Assembly (NCBI GenBank): GCA_026874595.1
Contig: CM049310.1
Location: forward strand, 7,006,001-7,070,000
Reading direction: 5' to 3'
DNA length: 64,000 bases
Origin: Sipunculus nudus
Lineage: Eukaryota; Annelida; Sipuncula; Golfingiida; Sipunculidae
Under the pieces are notes generated by a model that ran no database searches, was not told where the DNA came from, and worked only from the letters and a program-made list of their open reading frames with translations. The number at the start of each line of letters is the position of its first letter. The first letter of the stretch is position 1. The position numbers and the translations under genes are program-made. This document shows, piece by piece, positions 36,160-49,329 of this stretch.

Positions 36160-39100
36160 CACGATTTTCCGCGGATCCTTTAATTTTTATATGCACTTTA
36201 TGCACTGCTGTTTAGCCTGCTCCATATATACAATTTAATTACCATATCCTATATCTGAAGCACTTTGTCTCGGACAAGATTTTATACTTTAATTTTAGCA
36301 GCGATGCTCTCCATATATTGCAATCCCTTGACCAAGGGAAAAATAATCTACGAGGTTTTTGAAGAAATATTTATTATTGTCATATCATTAGTTAGAATGC
36401 AGGACGCAGGATAGACTCCGGAAGGCTCATATATTACCTGCGCCTTAACGTGCATTATTCAACAGAATACGTGCATTGTGTATTAAACCCTGCGACTCAA
36501 AGTAATTAATGACACAAGACCATTATAAATTACGCACAGCCACTATAAACCACTCTGTAGTATGAAAGAGTAGATTAGATGAATCGGCAATATTTCTATC
36601 CCTGTGCTGGTGACTTCAAAATGTCCTCAGTGTGTATCTGGTATAATATAATGGGATATCCCTGTTGTTGGGCTTGGTCAGCCAACCGGATCCTCAGGCA
36701 TGCACACGGAACAAGCATTGTATATTTATTTATCGGTTACAATGCTTGAATGTTATAACCCGACCTCATTTCTTCATACGTCAGTCAGTCAAAGCGCCGC
36801 CTCAGACGGCTAAATGGCTGTCTGTATTCTCTTTTTACGTGATTATAATAGCGATGTCACATCACTTTATTCACACACACACACCTATATATTCATATAT
36901 ATTTATGAATGAGGTCGGTATATAACATTAAAGCGTGCTTACATATATATATTTATATATATAAAAGCCCAAAAAAATGATACGGTGCTGATTTGCCATC
37001 TTGAATTGACCGGCCTAACTTTTACAGGGATCTGCCTTTTAAAAGCTCCGAAAACTGGAACGGCACCCAAATGTTTATCGCAGACCCTCGCCAAGGCGAA
37101 ACGATTCTATCCTCTCCTCTATCTTTATCTCTTGTCAGCACTGTTTTGTGGATCCCTGTTCATTAATTGTAGTGTGATACCACTAACAGACAAACAGATA
37201 AACAGGAGACAACTTTATCTTCTTTGAGGGATTAAATAAATCAAGATAATAAAATATAACAAGATAAGACACCACAGTCGAATTGGTTTCCGCATTGTAT
37301 ATATGTCACACATTTTATATGAAATGTAATTTTACAAGTGATTAATATCACAAGTTAAACAGAGGTCAACTCCACTGTCCACGTCAGTTGCCGATACAGA
37401 ATGTTGAGAATTAGTATTCATCTCATAGACCGACTACATGCACAGGACAAAAAGCTAGTATCCGGTATTTTGTTTTTACCTTGCTCATTTCTATTCCTCT
37501 TCCATTAGGCGTGCTCGATATCTGTCACACACACCTTTGTCGATCTGATTAGTTGAGAGTAACACCCTGTATTACACGCCCTCTAGTGTGAGGGAGGGAT
37601 CCGTCTTGCCAATACGTCATGTCACTACATTACTCACGGTATCAGTAAAGTATTTATATGTCTAGAAGCAAAGGTTAATTATGAATTATGAGTTAGCGCT
37701 GGCATCTGTACTCTAATAGGGAATAATTCGGTGTGATTATTATTCATTGTTAAAATCATCCCCGTTGTAACCTCCATGTTCAAGATATCTTCAGTCTATT
37801 CTTTATTCTGAAATATCAGGTGATTAACATGTTGTAATGGAGATTAAGTTTCGCCCAATTAGATATAATTGCCGAATGGCACATAACATATTTGTATAAA
37901 AAAAAACAGTCGAGGGATATGACGCTCGGCTGTCTCCGCTGGCGCAAGAGCCCTATATGTCTTTCATGGACTTGCATGAAATTTCGGGCAGTCTTGAGGC
38001 AAAGAGGAGTTGACTAGTTCCATTGCTGTAAATGACACAGATGTTGATACCGGGTGTTTTCCTGTCTGTCTATCTGTCTTTATGCGTGTGTGTAAGCTAA
38101 ATCGCAAGAAGCTGTGTCTTGAGTCAGTTCAAGTAAACGGGATTTACTGATTCTATGACAAAATCTGATAATCATATAGTGTGGTTGTGGTACAGGGGGA
38201 TATAGAGGATCCTTGAATAGGGTTGGGGCTCCAGGGTCGACCGGGGGGGGGGGGGAGGAGGGATAGGAGGTAATGCAGGAACATTTGTTTGAAATCTGGG
38301 CCGTAATTGTGCAATTTGAGGTGGTTAAAACAGGGCGATATACTGAATCCGGCACTTTATTTCAATATTAATCTTACTGTTGCCACATTTTGTAATTTAA
38401 AAGGGGAGATGAAAGGATGCGGCTGAGTTACCACCATGAGATTTGCTCGCTCCTGATTACCTGCTTGATGTATCATCCTTGGAAGAAAAGCTACAACCAC
38501 ACATTTATGCACCATCACCCAATAGTTTCTTTTACAAAAGACGCACACAAGACTTATCAGGTGTATTGAACTCCAAGGAAGGCCCCGTGCACATTGACAA
38601 GATTATTCATAAAGTATCAGCACAGTCATTCGGCGGGGGAGATTACATCTTAATTATGTTGTGTTTTTAATTTTAATCCTGGTCCATAGAAGTATAGAAT
38701 CAGTTTCCAAGGTTATCATTGAAGTAGAAGACTCGGGAAACTGTGTGACCATTTGTATAATTCCCGACTTACACAAAGCAGGGGCTGATCCAGGATTTAA
38801 GAAAAGAAGGGGTCCATGACAGGAGGACTAATGATAACACCTAATAAAAAAGTCCCCATAGGTCCAGAAAAGGGGGGCCTAGTCCTCAACAATTGGTCTT
38901 GAACCCTTGAAAAGGTTACTGCGGCTGAAAAAAGAAGGGAGGGGGACCCCTTGAACACCCCCCCCCCCCCCCCCCAACGGGATCCGCTTCTGTAAAGCTA
39001 GTCATCAAACATTAATTAACAAGACGGTCAAAGCGTGTAGCATGCGAGGTACAGATTTCTAATTTAGCATATAGTACATCAGCCAGAGGGTTCATCGGTA

Positions 39101-41400
39101 TCAAACAGGTAACAATTGCTATCAATGATTTTTGAAAGGTGTATGTGTGTAGATAATAAAAATGCCTGATAGCAGTATAGAAGTGGTAGCTTTCTGTAAA
39201 ATATCAGCCTATTTTTAAATGTACTTGCACCGAAATTGCAATTTTGCAAGACACAGTAATAAAAATATTGTTTACTTATAACATTTTATGTAATGCCTGT
39301 TTTAAAACAAGTTTGATATCAGTTGATAGTAGACATTTATAGCTTTCATCTGGTGTGTCATTCATGTATATAGCTTTCCAAATTCTAAAGATATGATTAC
39401 TTTTCTTCACCCTGTATCATAGCAATTTGTATAATTATAGCTAATTTATTTAAAAAACACAAGGAGTATTTCTGATAAGATCAGCCGTGACCAGTTTGGT
39501 TTTATAAAGTCATTAATAAAGTCTGAAGTCTTTTAGCTGAAAAAAGAAACATGTCTGGCACCCAACTACAATTTGTGGATTTAGGCGTGGTCAGAGAAAG
39601 GTGTTATACCGTTCTTCAGTTAGTCGGTATATGTCCCATTGCCACCAACTGTCTGCAGAAAACATTAATGCCTTGTTGATGTTTTTGAGTACCTTTGTAT
39701 CGCATACCCACGCACTTTTTGAATTCTGATTGGTAAATCCTCCCAATTATTCGACATGGCTGCTATCGAGGGCCGATGTATAGACTAAAACTTGGATGTC
39801 ACACATGACATGTATGCAGGCACGGGTACTCGGCTAGTTGTTTGAATATATATTTTTTGCATGTCTCTGGTTGAAAAAAAGGGCGACAAGTCATTTTATG
39901 CAGTAAATTTTTATTTGTATGTTTTTGTTATATTGGTGCCTAAGTCACTTGTGATATCGTACAAACTAGGCCGCCGTATCTGCACTTCCGGCCAAATTCG
40001 CTTTCTTACACGAAATATTTAAGAGCATTCGGCTGAGAGAGGGCTATGTTGTCTGCTGAAATATTTCCATGTAAATATTCTAACAAAATTAACCTATAAA
40101 ATCAAAGCAAGAGCAGTAAATGTACTTGGGTTGCACCATAAATGAATGATAGATATTGCAGTTTGCCTTTGTGTCAGGACTTATTGTGAAGCAGAGCTGT
40201 AAGTTATTCATCTCTCGCTTAGTAGGATATAATTGTAACTGTTAGATCACAAAATGAAGATACATATTCTAAAACAGTTTTGTATCATAATATTTTCTTT
40301 TATTTAAACATAACAGTAGAAACAGATATGATAATAAACATGAAAGTAATTGATTTGTCATTCTCCTGGTGATTTCTATTTTAATTCCTTGCAAGTGCTA
40401 ACTTTCTTATAACTTGATTTAGCAAGGTAGCCAGGCTTGAAATAACTATAAGATATAATAGACTTATAAAAGCCCCGGTGATAATCAAAAATAAAAATGA
40501 CGAAATGATTTTCATATTCCATTCGGTGTTATCTTTCCAACCATGCAAAACAGAACTCATCAGATTTGATGTTTTTCTGTCAGAAAGCTATTGCATATTT
40601 ATATGATTATGAACTTATAAACTGATATTGCTTATTTTCCTTTAAACTAACACTGAACATTACTTAGTTTTATTTTGGAATATGGAAGTTTAAAATACAC
40701 AAGGGCCTAGTTGTGCAATAATGTAACAAACAATTCTTTAAAGAGTCTTTATCACACAGCGAACATTCACGCTGAACATAAGTACATGTTCAAAGTACAT
40801 GTTTACATAAGTAAACATATTCTATATATTAAATACATAATTACATGTACCTGTTACCTCTTCTGTTGATTTTAAATGTTTAACTTTACTAAGTGACCCG
40901 CTGGTCATAGTGCTCAGCTGAATCTATATTGGTCAGTGATCTAATTCTTATCAACTAAGGAGAGTTAAAGAGAACCTGCATACACAGCGTCTGAAAATCC
41001 CAGGACTAGCGATTACAAATTGTGCCTTGATATATATCACACTGATAATTGCAGTCTTTTATTCACAAAAAGAAAAAAATTCTTACTTTTTTGCATTGTT
41101 CATAATCGAGAATAATGATGGAACAATAGAGAGTGAACTAAGAAATACCATTTCAGCTCTAGTCCATTATAATCGGTAAGCTACATATAGATTAAATTTT
41201 CTTTCCATTCAGAAAAAAACTGGAAATGTACCGGTTTTGCTCGCACAAGATAGGTAAACATAAATGGTGCCATCTGTAGTTTATATACTCGTAAAAGTCA
41301 CATGATCAATGTTTGGTAAAGCACATTACAAATCGTATGTAAAATCAAAAATGAAATACAACAATAAGCGAATATAAGTTTATGCTATACCTTACATAAA
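36160..41400. other. No supported gene apart from the MITE at 38779-38992
   Basis: Short open frames (for example 36985-37227) lack domains, splice signals or repeat-free conservation clues. Sequence is AT-rich and apparently unique. Confidence 0.4.
38779..38992 (+). mobile_element. MITE-like element with GGATCC-type ends
   Basis: A 214-bp segment begins CAGGGGCTGATCCAGGATTT and ends AACGGGATCCGCTTCTG, an imperfect inverted pair (about 11 of 16). It holds G and C homopolymer runs, including a C run of about 20 before the right end. A second segment at 41857-42035 has the same ends in the opposite order. Confidence 0.5.
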
Positions 41401-41856
41401 AGCTATCTCTTTTTAATTCCTGACTTGCATAGGAAGAACTGAAAAGGATCATTTTGACTAAAGTCAACGTAAGTGGCGATACTTGCAACTAACACTGACA
41501 TACCAGTCTTGGGATCAATATGCTGGGTACTGGTTATAACATTATGAATACAAACACTTGTGATCAGCAAAGTTAAAATAGAGTAGAGACAAATCTTATA
41601 ATAATTCAGCACACCTCATACTTATTTATCATCTCCAATGAATAAGCCATGGAATGAAATAAGTTGTATTTTTGGCTTGCACAAGTTAGGACAACATACA
41701 GCTTACAAACAAAATACCAGTCCAGTGATCAATATTACTACAGAATTTGGGGATGACAGTTGCTGCAGCTCCCGCTGTATTCGGTTACCGAAATAACGTT
41801 ATATCTGTTGTCTGTTGATGTACTATATATATGGAGTATTTTTCTTAAGGGTGAGG

Positions 41857-42035
41857 CAGAAGGGGAAGACCCCTCCCCCCCCCCCTTTCCAGTCGCCACA
41901 ACATTTTAATAGGTTTCGGACAAAGTTTTGTGACCTGGAACCCCCCTCCCTTTTTTCGGACCTGGGGACTTTTTTTACAACTTTGCCATCAGTCCTGACG
42001 GGACTCCTCCATTTTAAATCCTGTATCTGCCCCTG
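41857..42035 (-). mobile_element. Second element sharing the CAGGGGC..GATCCAGG ends, opposite orientation
   Basis: Begins CAGAAGGGGAAGACCCC, close to the complement of the right end of 38779-38992. It ends TAAATCCTGTATCTGCCCCTG, close to the complement of its left end. The interior does not match well, so the two share ends rather than body, as in a family of non-autonomous transposons. Confidence 0.45.
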
Positions 42036-42222
42036 TGAGGGTATAAGAAAGTTTAACTTTAGGTAAACACCTATTGATCATAAATGATACATCATTGAAA
42101 AGATTATTTTGCTTGATATAAGTTTGGCATATAAAGTTGTATGAATAAATTTATAATTTATAAATTTGTATAACCACTCCTTTGTCGTTTTTCCTAGGGT
42201 TGAGTGTAACTATTAGAATGTA

Positions 42223-42368
42223 TTACTTAAGCAGTATACCCCCAGTAGCCATAAATGGCATGTCATACTTAAGCGTAAGGTCAAAGCTATCATTTGAGAC
42301 CAACTTTGACTGGATACGTTTTACATATTTAGTAGTACGGGGCTTATAACCACTCTGAAGTTGATGTC
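42223..42368 (-). CDS. Possible 3'-terminal exon of an unrecognised gene
   Basis: After an acceptor-like TTTTTTTTCATCTCAAG, 47 codons run open to a TAA. The peptide includes SGYKPRTTKYVKRIQSKL and ends MPFMATGGILLK. The composition looks protein-like, but no upstream exon was identified and no clear AATAAA follows. Could be chance. Confidence 0.22.
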
Positions 42369-42419
42369 CTTGAGATGAAAAAAAATTATACGTCTTCCGA
42401 CATAAAACATCCATTTATT

Positions 42420-45400
42420 CACTGAAAACTACCACTTCCATACTGCTATCAGGCATTTTATTACCTACACATGTATATCTATCAAGCACACATGGTGAAA
42501 ATTTGTCACCAAAATGGTACCGATGATAAAAATTTTGGGGTCTGGCTGACGTTTCATGTCCTTGTAAATGCAGGTGTGTATGGCGTTTTTCTCAGAGAAA
42601 AAAAAGGAAGCTATGAACAACCTTTTTTTTAACTCAAAGAGCAATTAAACGCAATTACCAGATCCAGCCGTCACGCCTCTTTAAGTGTTATATTCATTAA
42701 CCCATCTGTCACCTCTGTGGCTCGAGACGTCAAGGTGACAACATCAGCGAGATGGTATCTTCATTAAACATTACTGTCTGTCACGAGGTCGTAACCTCAG
42801 ATACCCATACGGAGCAAAATAAGCAAACCTCCTCGTGTTATAAGTCTCAGCTAATCAATCAAATATGCTATATAAAAAGATAAAGCCAGCCAAATGTTTT
42901 CATGCAAAATGTTTTAAGATTTGCAATATTGTTTTTTAATAACTTTACTGACACCATCCATAAAAACGACATTACAGGCATTTTAGCTGCTTCTTTTTAA
43001 TGCGTTTGTATCTGAATCTTAAGGGACAACAGTATAATGTGCTTGAAATTAGCCCCAGAACCGACAGTTTTAAGGGATGTCCAGTAACATTTAGTTAGCG
43101 CGGCCTCCCCCGCCCCACAACCACACGTAAGCTAGTAATTATTTCTAAAGGGTCTGATTAAAATCTCGTTATATAGTTATTTATCAAGTGACAGACCTGC
43201 CTCCGTTAACCAACAAAATAGTTTAATGTGTACATACTGTTTACTATACAAAGCCGTGTTATACCTTATGTTGTTGTAAAACTAATTTATGAAAACACAT
43301 GCATGATATTTCAATAATATTTTGGAAGTTAAATTCCTGGGACCATACAGAAAATGTTGTACTTAGTGTTAATGCACAATGTACATTCAATGTGGACTGT
43401 TCTCTGCATGATTAACTATTATCAATATATGTGTAATGACCACAATATCGGCCTTTCATCTCAGAACCTCTGGACGTATTGATTACACATGAATTTATCT
43501 TCTGTAGTTGAAATCACGACGTATTTGGATCGGGCACCAATGTAACCGCATAGCCGAAAAATATATAATTAAGAAGCCCTTTGGATTTATAATCAATATA
43601 TAGTTATTTGGCCATTACAGGTAATACCTGATATATATATGGTGAAGCTATCATGTTACCATGCACAATGGCAACACCTGACGCGGAGCACCGGAGTCCT
43701 AGAAAAAACCAGGTTACGCAGTTATACCAACAACAAAGGCTAGATAAATTCTGTTCATTCCTGGGGGCGTTTTAGATACAATGTTTTAAAGACGGGTGCA
43801 TCTGGCCAGAGAAGAATGCTGTCCGTGCGGATTCTGACGGAGGAACGGATCCAGAAGGTTTTTTTTTTTTTTTTTTTTTTTTTGCGGAGGTATCGCAATA
43901 CTGAATGCCAACTCTAGTTTATTATATTATCGAAATTCCAGAGGTAGGAGCTTCTGTTATAATGGGACATTATCCGGAATATAAGCCAAACGTATATGTA
44001 AAATGCTCAGCCGGGAATCTTATATCGCAAAACATTAAACAATACATTCCTACCACATTTCTCATTCTACTGCTATTTGAATGATACGTGTAGGAGTGAG
44101 CTACGGAATAAAAATAAAACTAGACCGACTCGTTCTTCTCAATGCATGCAGATGTCTGAAGTTCCTCGGTATGCAAACGATAATAATCACAGGGCTCGAA
44201 ACTGGCAAAACTGGCAACCAGACAGAGAGATCCGGCAAGGCCAAAACATTTATTGGTCCCCCGAAAGATACTACCTATCATCAATTTTTTATTGAAACCT
44301 CCTATTTCTATATGTTTGAAAGAGTTATTTAAAACAAGGCTCTACATGTACATATTTTAATTATTTGGTATTGTCTAAATATCATTTAGCTGACACTTTC
44401 ATTCTGGAGTAAACATAATATATGTGAAATTCCCGTGCATTACGAGCTCCATCAGACCCTGTAGAAATAAAGTACGGCCATCTCAGGTCCAATATGTCGG
44501 AAACTCCCTTTTGTCGGATCTCCCTTTAGTTCCGAGCCCTTGAATTTTAAGACTTACCCCCTTTGAAATATATTGTAAGTCGGCAAACAGACAATATAAT
44601 TTACACATAGTGATGGAAACATATGCTTTTCTGAGCTATACATTGGCTGAATGTAATAATCGGAATCGCATATTTGTTGCCCAGTAAATAAAAAAGGTAA
44701 ATAAACTTATACGTTTTGACATCAACCGGAACTATAAAACCTTGCATTTGTGTGTTTCAATAATTTGTATATGTACTTCTAATTGATTAAGGACCATGCC
44801 AAAACCTCCCTGTAACAGGAAAAATAAGAAATTAGTTCAAATAATTGCTCTTGTATAACGATGACAAACGCACCAGTTGTTAACGGAGCGCCACCATGCG
44901 TGTGCGGCGGAGACTAATTGTTATCCCATCTGTTGGCCCATCACAGTTAACTTATAAAAAAAATTGAAAAAGGCCATACTAGAATCAGCGTGTGGTGATT
45001 ATTTTACTATGAATCCTACTAACGTGCAGTAAAACAATTCTGACAGATCTCAGCCATCAGTTTATCAAGTAAACCCTTTCCTCTTTAAATGTACATTACA
45101 TGCAATATCTTTTTCAGCTTTTGTTGTATCTTTACCAAAGTTTCAACAAAATTTCAACCGGTCTTATCGAGGTCTGCTAAAAAAATTTTCAATATGTTTG
45201 ACTTCAGAGAATCTAAGCATATGAGGAAGTTCTAGGTGCCCATTTTTAATGCACTTCAGTGAGCGTGTAAACAGTAAAGGGTTGAGTGACAATTATAACC
45301 AGCTTTAGGCTATATAACACGTCTTTTAATTTGTACTGTAATTTACCCGTTTTCTATTTTTTTTTTTTATTTTTTGTTTTTTTTTTATTTAATTGCAACT

Positions 45401-46030
45401 AATGTATAATCTTTTCGCATTGAGAAATGCATATAATGGGATGCACACCTCGGTGTATAAATTCGGTATTATTAAACTCATTTTAGTCATGTTAGATATT
45501 TTTATTACTTTGCACCAAATTTACTGCAGCCAATTTAGGAATTTATACGGGTTATGCATCAATCCTTGGCAGGCCGAGCTATTGAACTTCATATAGGAAT
45601 AAAATATGAAATGCTTGTGACGTTGTGTATATCAAAGTCAACAGATGGCAGCATTTACTATTTTCGTCATGTATCCAGTGGGTGGGGGTATACTTTTTAA
45701 AAGGAGGACGGGAGGGGGTGGGGGCGAAATATTTGCTGAATTTTTAACAGGGTAAACTACAATAATATTGCATTCCCTTTACTGTAAATACTGAAACGGC
45801 TTGAATTGTGCTCCATTCATGTTGTACTAACTTTATAAGAATTTTCTCTATTTTGCGCTGCCTCCACCTTATGAAAAAATCCTTAATCTATGTTATTTGC
45901 AAATAAGAGCAAGACCAGTCCAAATATCATAATACAATGAGGTAAAATGAATCCTACAACCACCACTCCACCAAAGACAATTATCACTTCATCAGGCGTA
46001 ACCGTGACCCTCTTAATTAATTTACTCTCC
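42420..46030. other. No supported gene
   Basis: AT-rich intergenic or intronic sequence with a poly-T tract at 43858. Overlapping short frames near 44077-44332 show no recognisable motif. Confidence 0.4.
43858..43883 (+). repeat. Poly-T tract
   Basis: About 24 uninterrupted T after GGATCCAGAAGG. Might be the complement of a retroposed poly-A tail, but no SINE body or target duplication is evident on either side. Confidence 0.6.
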
Positions 46031-46049
46031 ATCCACTTACCTTGTTTCC

Positions 46050-46202
46050 TCAGGCCTCTGGTAAAGTGTTACTGCCTCCGCCGGAAGAGTTCTTGTGTAT
46101 TGCAGCCTGGCCAACGGTTTGATACCTCCTTGTCCCACCCAGTGGCAGCCTCTCTAATAGTAACTCAATGGCTGTTTTCAATATGTCATACTTTTGCATC
46201 AT
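46050..46202 (-). CDS. Small 50-residue ORF followed by a splice donor (uncertain)
   Basis: Minus-strand ORF starting MMQKYDILKTAIELLLERLP and ending SGGGSNTLPEA, with an in-frame stop shortly upstream. Nine bases after its stop codon a strong donor AACAAG|GTAAGT occurs at 46041/46040. The N-terminal half looks like an amphipathic helix. It may be a first exon of a transcript with a short ORF, or chance. A longer frame on the opposite strand overlaps it. Confidence 0.22.
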   Translation of the reverse strand: MMQKYDILKTAIELLLERLPLGGTRRYQTVGQAAIHKNSSGGGSNTLPEA

Positions 46203-46530
46203 TACTCGATGTGATTAGGTCAAGACTTAACAATTAAACCATTCCCGTTTATATCCTCTCTGTTATCAACCGTAACGGTTAACACAGAAGCTTATAAACA
46301 GCAGCAAATGCATCTGGTCGAAGGGAATTTTACGAACCATTAGTATTCATCGTGAAACAATACCTCCCTAGTCCTGACGAATTCACACTCAGTTTGTTTG
46401 CATAAACATGTACATACTTATCATATAATAAAGTCCTACGCTAAATCCTATTTCTGCTCAAGAAACGGGATTAACGGAAATCCACCACAATATCGTATTA
46501 CGGATTACCGATCCCTGGATTTAATGTAAT

Positions 46531-46578
46531 GTCTGATGAAACCTTGACATTAATGGTTCTTAATGCGTGAAACGAGAA

Positions 46579-46650
<72 letters not shown>
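46531..46650 (+). repeat. Microsatellite-linked repeat, copy 1
   Basis: GTCTGATGAAACCTTGACATTAATGG and CTTAATGCGTGAAAC.AGAAGT lead directly into a 66-bp (AT)n tract. The same leader precedes the (AT)n tract at 47966. Confidence 0.6.
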
Positions 46651-47898
46651 ATTGTAGGTACAACGTCAATATATACCATTTAAATCTGAGGTAGCGGATA
46701 ATTTCAATGTTTCAACGAATCGCCAGTTCTAAACACCCATATATTGGAATTTTCACTCGGTAGAAAAAGATCACATAAATGCAAGGAGCGTCACCCTACG
46801 TGCTTTTGTGCACACATGTAATGGTTGAAATCGAAATTTAGCTAAAGATAAACTCGAAATTCTCATTCACACACAAACAGTCACTCCTGAGAGTGCGTTA
46901 TACACATTTTAGTATGAATGTACTGACTCAGTTGATCTTGCACGGGAACAGACATATCCTCTTAATTAATTAGAATAAAGGTGTATTTGTACGGTGATGC
47001 AAAGTGACGCAAAAGCGTGTGACTGCATGTGCAAACGTTACATACCCTGCACTTGACATTATTAAAGCCACATTCACATGCAGTCAATTACTCCTATAAG
47101 TAAATTTACATACGTATATAAATTTATTATGTAAGTACACTGAAGTGTGTGAGCAGTTATGTACACTGAATTATAAAACTGCCGGAGTAACTTTATACGA
47201 GTGAAAATATATTTGCACGACCTCAGGAGGTGTTGCAAATGTATAATCGCATGCAATTAACTTTACTTTTTATGTTAATCCTGTGATCAGATATGCATAA
47301 GAATGTGGTTTGATTATTATATATGTGCCAGTAAATTAAATTTTATGTTAAGAACAAGATGAATGATTATAAAAAAAGGATGTTGGATTATAGCCTCATA
47401 AGTAAAAACAAAAAAAACAGTTGCCATATTAGGTCAAGTTCAAAATTCATATGCCAGCAAGCACGGATCTAGAAGAGATTTTGAGGGTTGAGGCTCTCAC
47501 ATTCACCCGACCACACTTTTGTCAACAAACCTGTACATTATACAACCGCTTGGTAAAAGTGCTTGTCTAGATCTAATATCTTAAAATACTATTTACCTCA
47601 ATATAATCTTTTACAAAACTAAACTTGAAATCTTCTTCTAATGAATGCAAGCCTCCGCCATTGTGGGATGCTCCCCTATCACTGTTTGCATTCACTTCAC
47701 TTATTCAGCCAATATTCCCGGGTTCATATGTGCATAAGTGACTGTACATTTGTGAATATTCCATGATAACAGACCTGAATCCGGGTCATGACTCTAAACG
47801 ATTCTTCTTTGGCAGATTCCCGAAATGCCCTTAAAATGACATTACGTTCAGGATTGCGTGAGTTATGTTGTAAACAAACACACATAAAAACACAGACA

Positions 47899-47965
47899 TC
47901 AAGTCTGATAAAACCTTGATATTAAATTAATGGGTCTTAAAGCGTGAAACCAGAAGTGCTCATAA

Positions 47966-48017
<52 letters not shown>
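47899..48017 (+). repeat. Microsatellite-linked repeat, copy 2
   Basis: AGTCTGATAAAACCTTGATA, TTAATGGGTCTTAAAGCGTG and AAACCAGAAGT lead into (AT)n, parallel to 46531-46650. The shared leader shows the microsatellite was copied with a mobile or duplicated sequence rather than arising twice. Confidence 0.6.
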
Positions 48018-48023
<6 letters not shown>

Positions 48024-49329
48024 AAAACACACACACGAACGGGGATGAAACCTCTCCTGGCGGAGGTAATATAACGAATCCAGTTAATGTTACAGTTTCA
48101 CTTCGTTAGCCTGCAGACACATTTACATAAATGGAAAAGTTAAGGTAGCAGAGAAAACCGATTTGACAACACTATAGTTTTAGATTTTTTTCGACAGTAG
48201 GCATGCGGGGCATTTGAAGAAGCAATTCAAAATAAACCAGAAGAATCAGATACTAAATAGTAAAATGCAATTATTTTTATTGGCTGTTGAGGTATTGAGG
48301 GAAGGCATCAATTAGAATGAGAATGGTTATCTTCTTAGTTTGGTGTGCCTCACTCGATTTTGTCTAGATACAGCAATGTAAGATGTATACCCCAAGTATA
48401 TAGAATGATCGTGCCTGTACATACAGTGATCATTACGTCGTTGGTTTATTGTCATATTAATGTGGTCTTGTCATTTTAGTGACCTGATAAAAAGGCACGC
48501 TTTCAAGTTGAGCCTCTTCACTGATATTTATAATACAAGAGCACTGAGCGTGCCATCCGCATCTATATTTTATATTTTGTATATCAGGTAATCAATATAT
48601 TAAAGAATAATGCAGTAGATGAAGGATTCAGGGCTTTTTAAAGATACAGTGCGCTATCAAGTGTCTGGCCAATCGATCTCCTGGCTGTTTGACAAAGGGG
48701 CTTAACAGAAACTGTAACTCTAAACCGTCCCGTGAATGTTAGGCGTTCATTGTTGGTGCAGCAAATGTTTTAAATATTTAGATCAATGTCTGGCTTAGCA
48801 GCAGTTCGGAGACTGACAGGTGTTCAAACGGTTGTAAACATATTGTTCCTGTATAGTGGTCATAATAATGGAATTGTCTCTAAAAGAGTTCCTAGCAACT
48901 CTGGTTACTGCCGTTAGTTATCTGACAGACAGCGGCTCCACAGTTTAGATAAAATCTTCTTTAAAAAAAAGATAAGCCATGCGCCAGCCAGGAAACTACA
49001 TCAGACAGACAAAAAAAAACTTTTCTGTCTCGAATCCTTTAAAGCACGTTAATGTATACTAAGCTGGCCTCGTGAAAAGTACGGGCCCACATGAAGTTTA
49101 AGACGCTGGGAATGGTACAGAAACATGACACTGACATACCCCAGGATGCATTTCTAATTTAAATACCATAAAGATGCTTCTAACGTCAATATATTGCTAC
49201 TCCAAATTGGAATGTGTATTTTTTTTCTTCAGAAAACACACACACAAAATAAAATGAAGTTGTGTATCTATAATCTTTGTTATATACTTCTGCAACCCCC
49301 CCCCCTCCTTCCTTCTTCTGAGCCTGATG

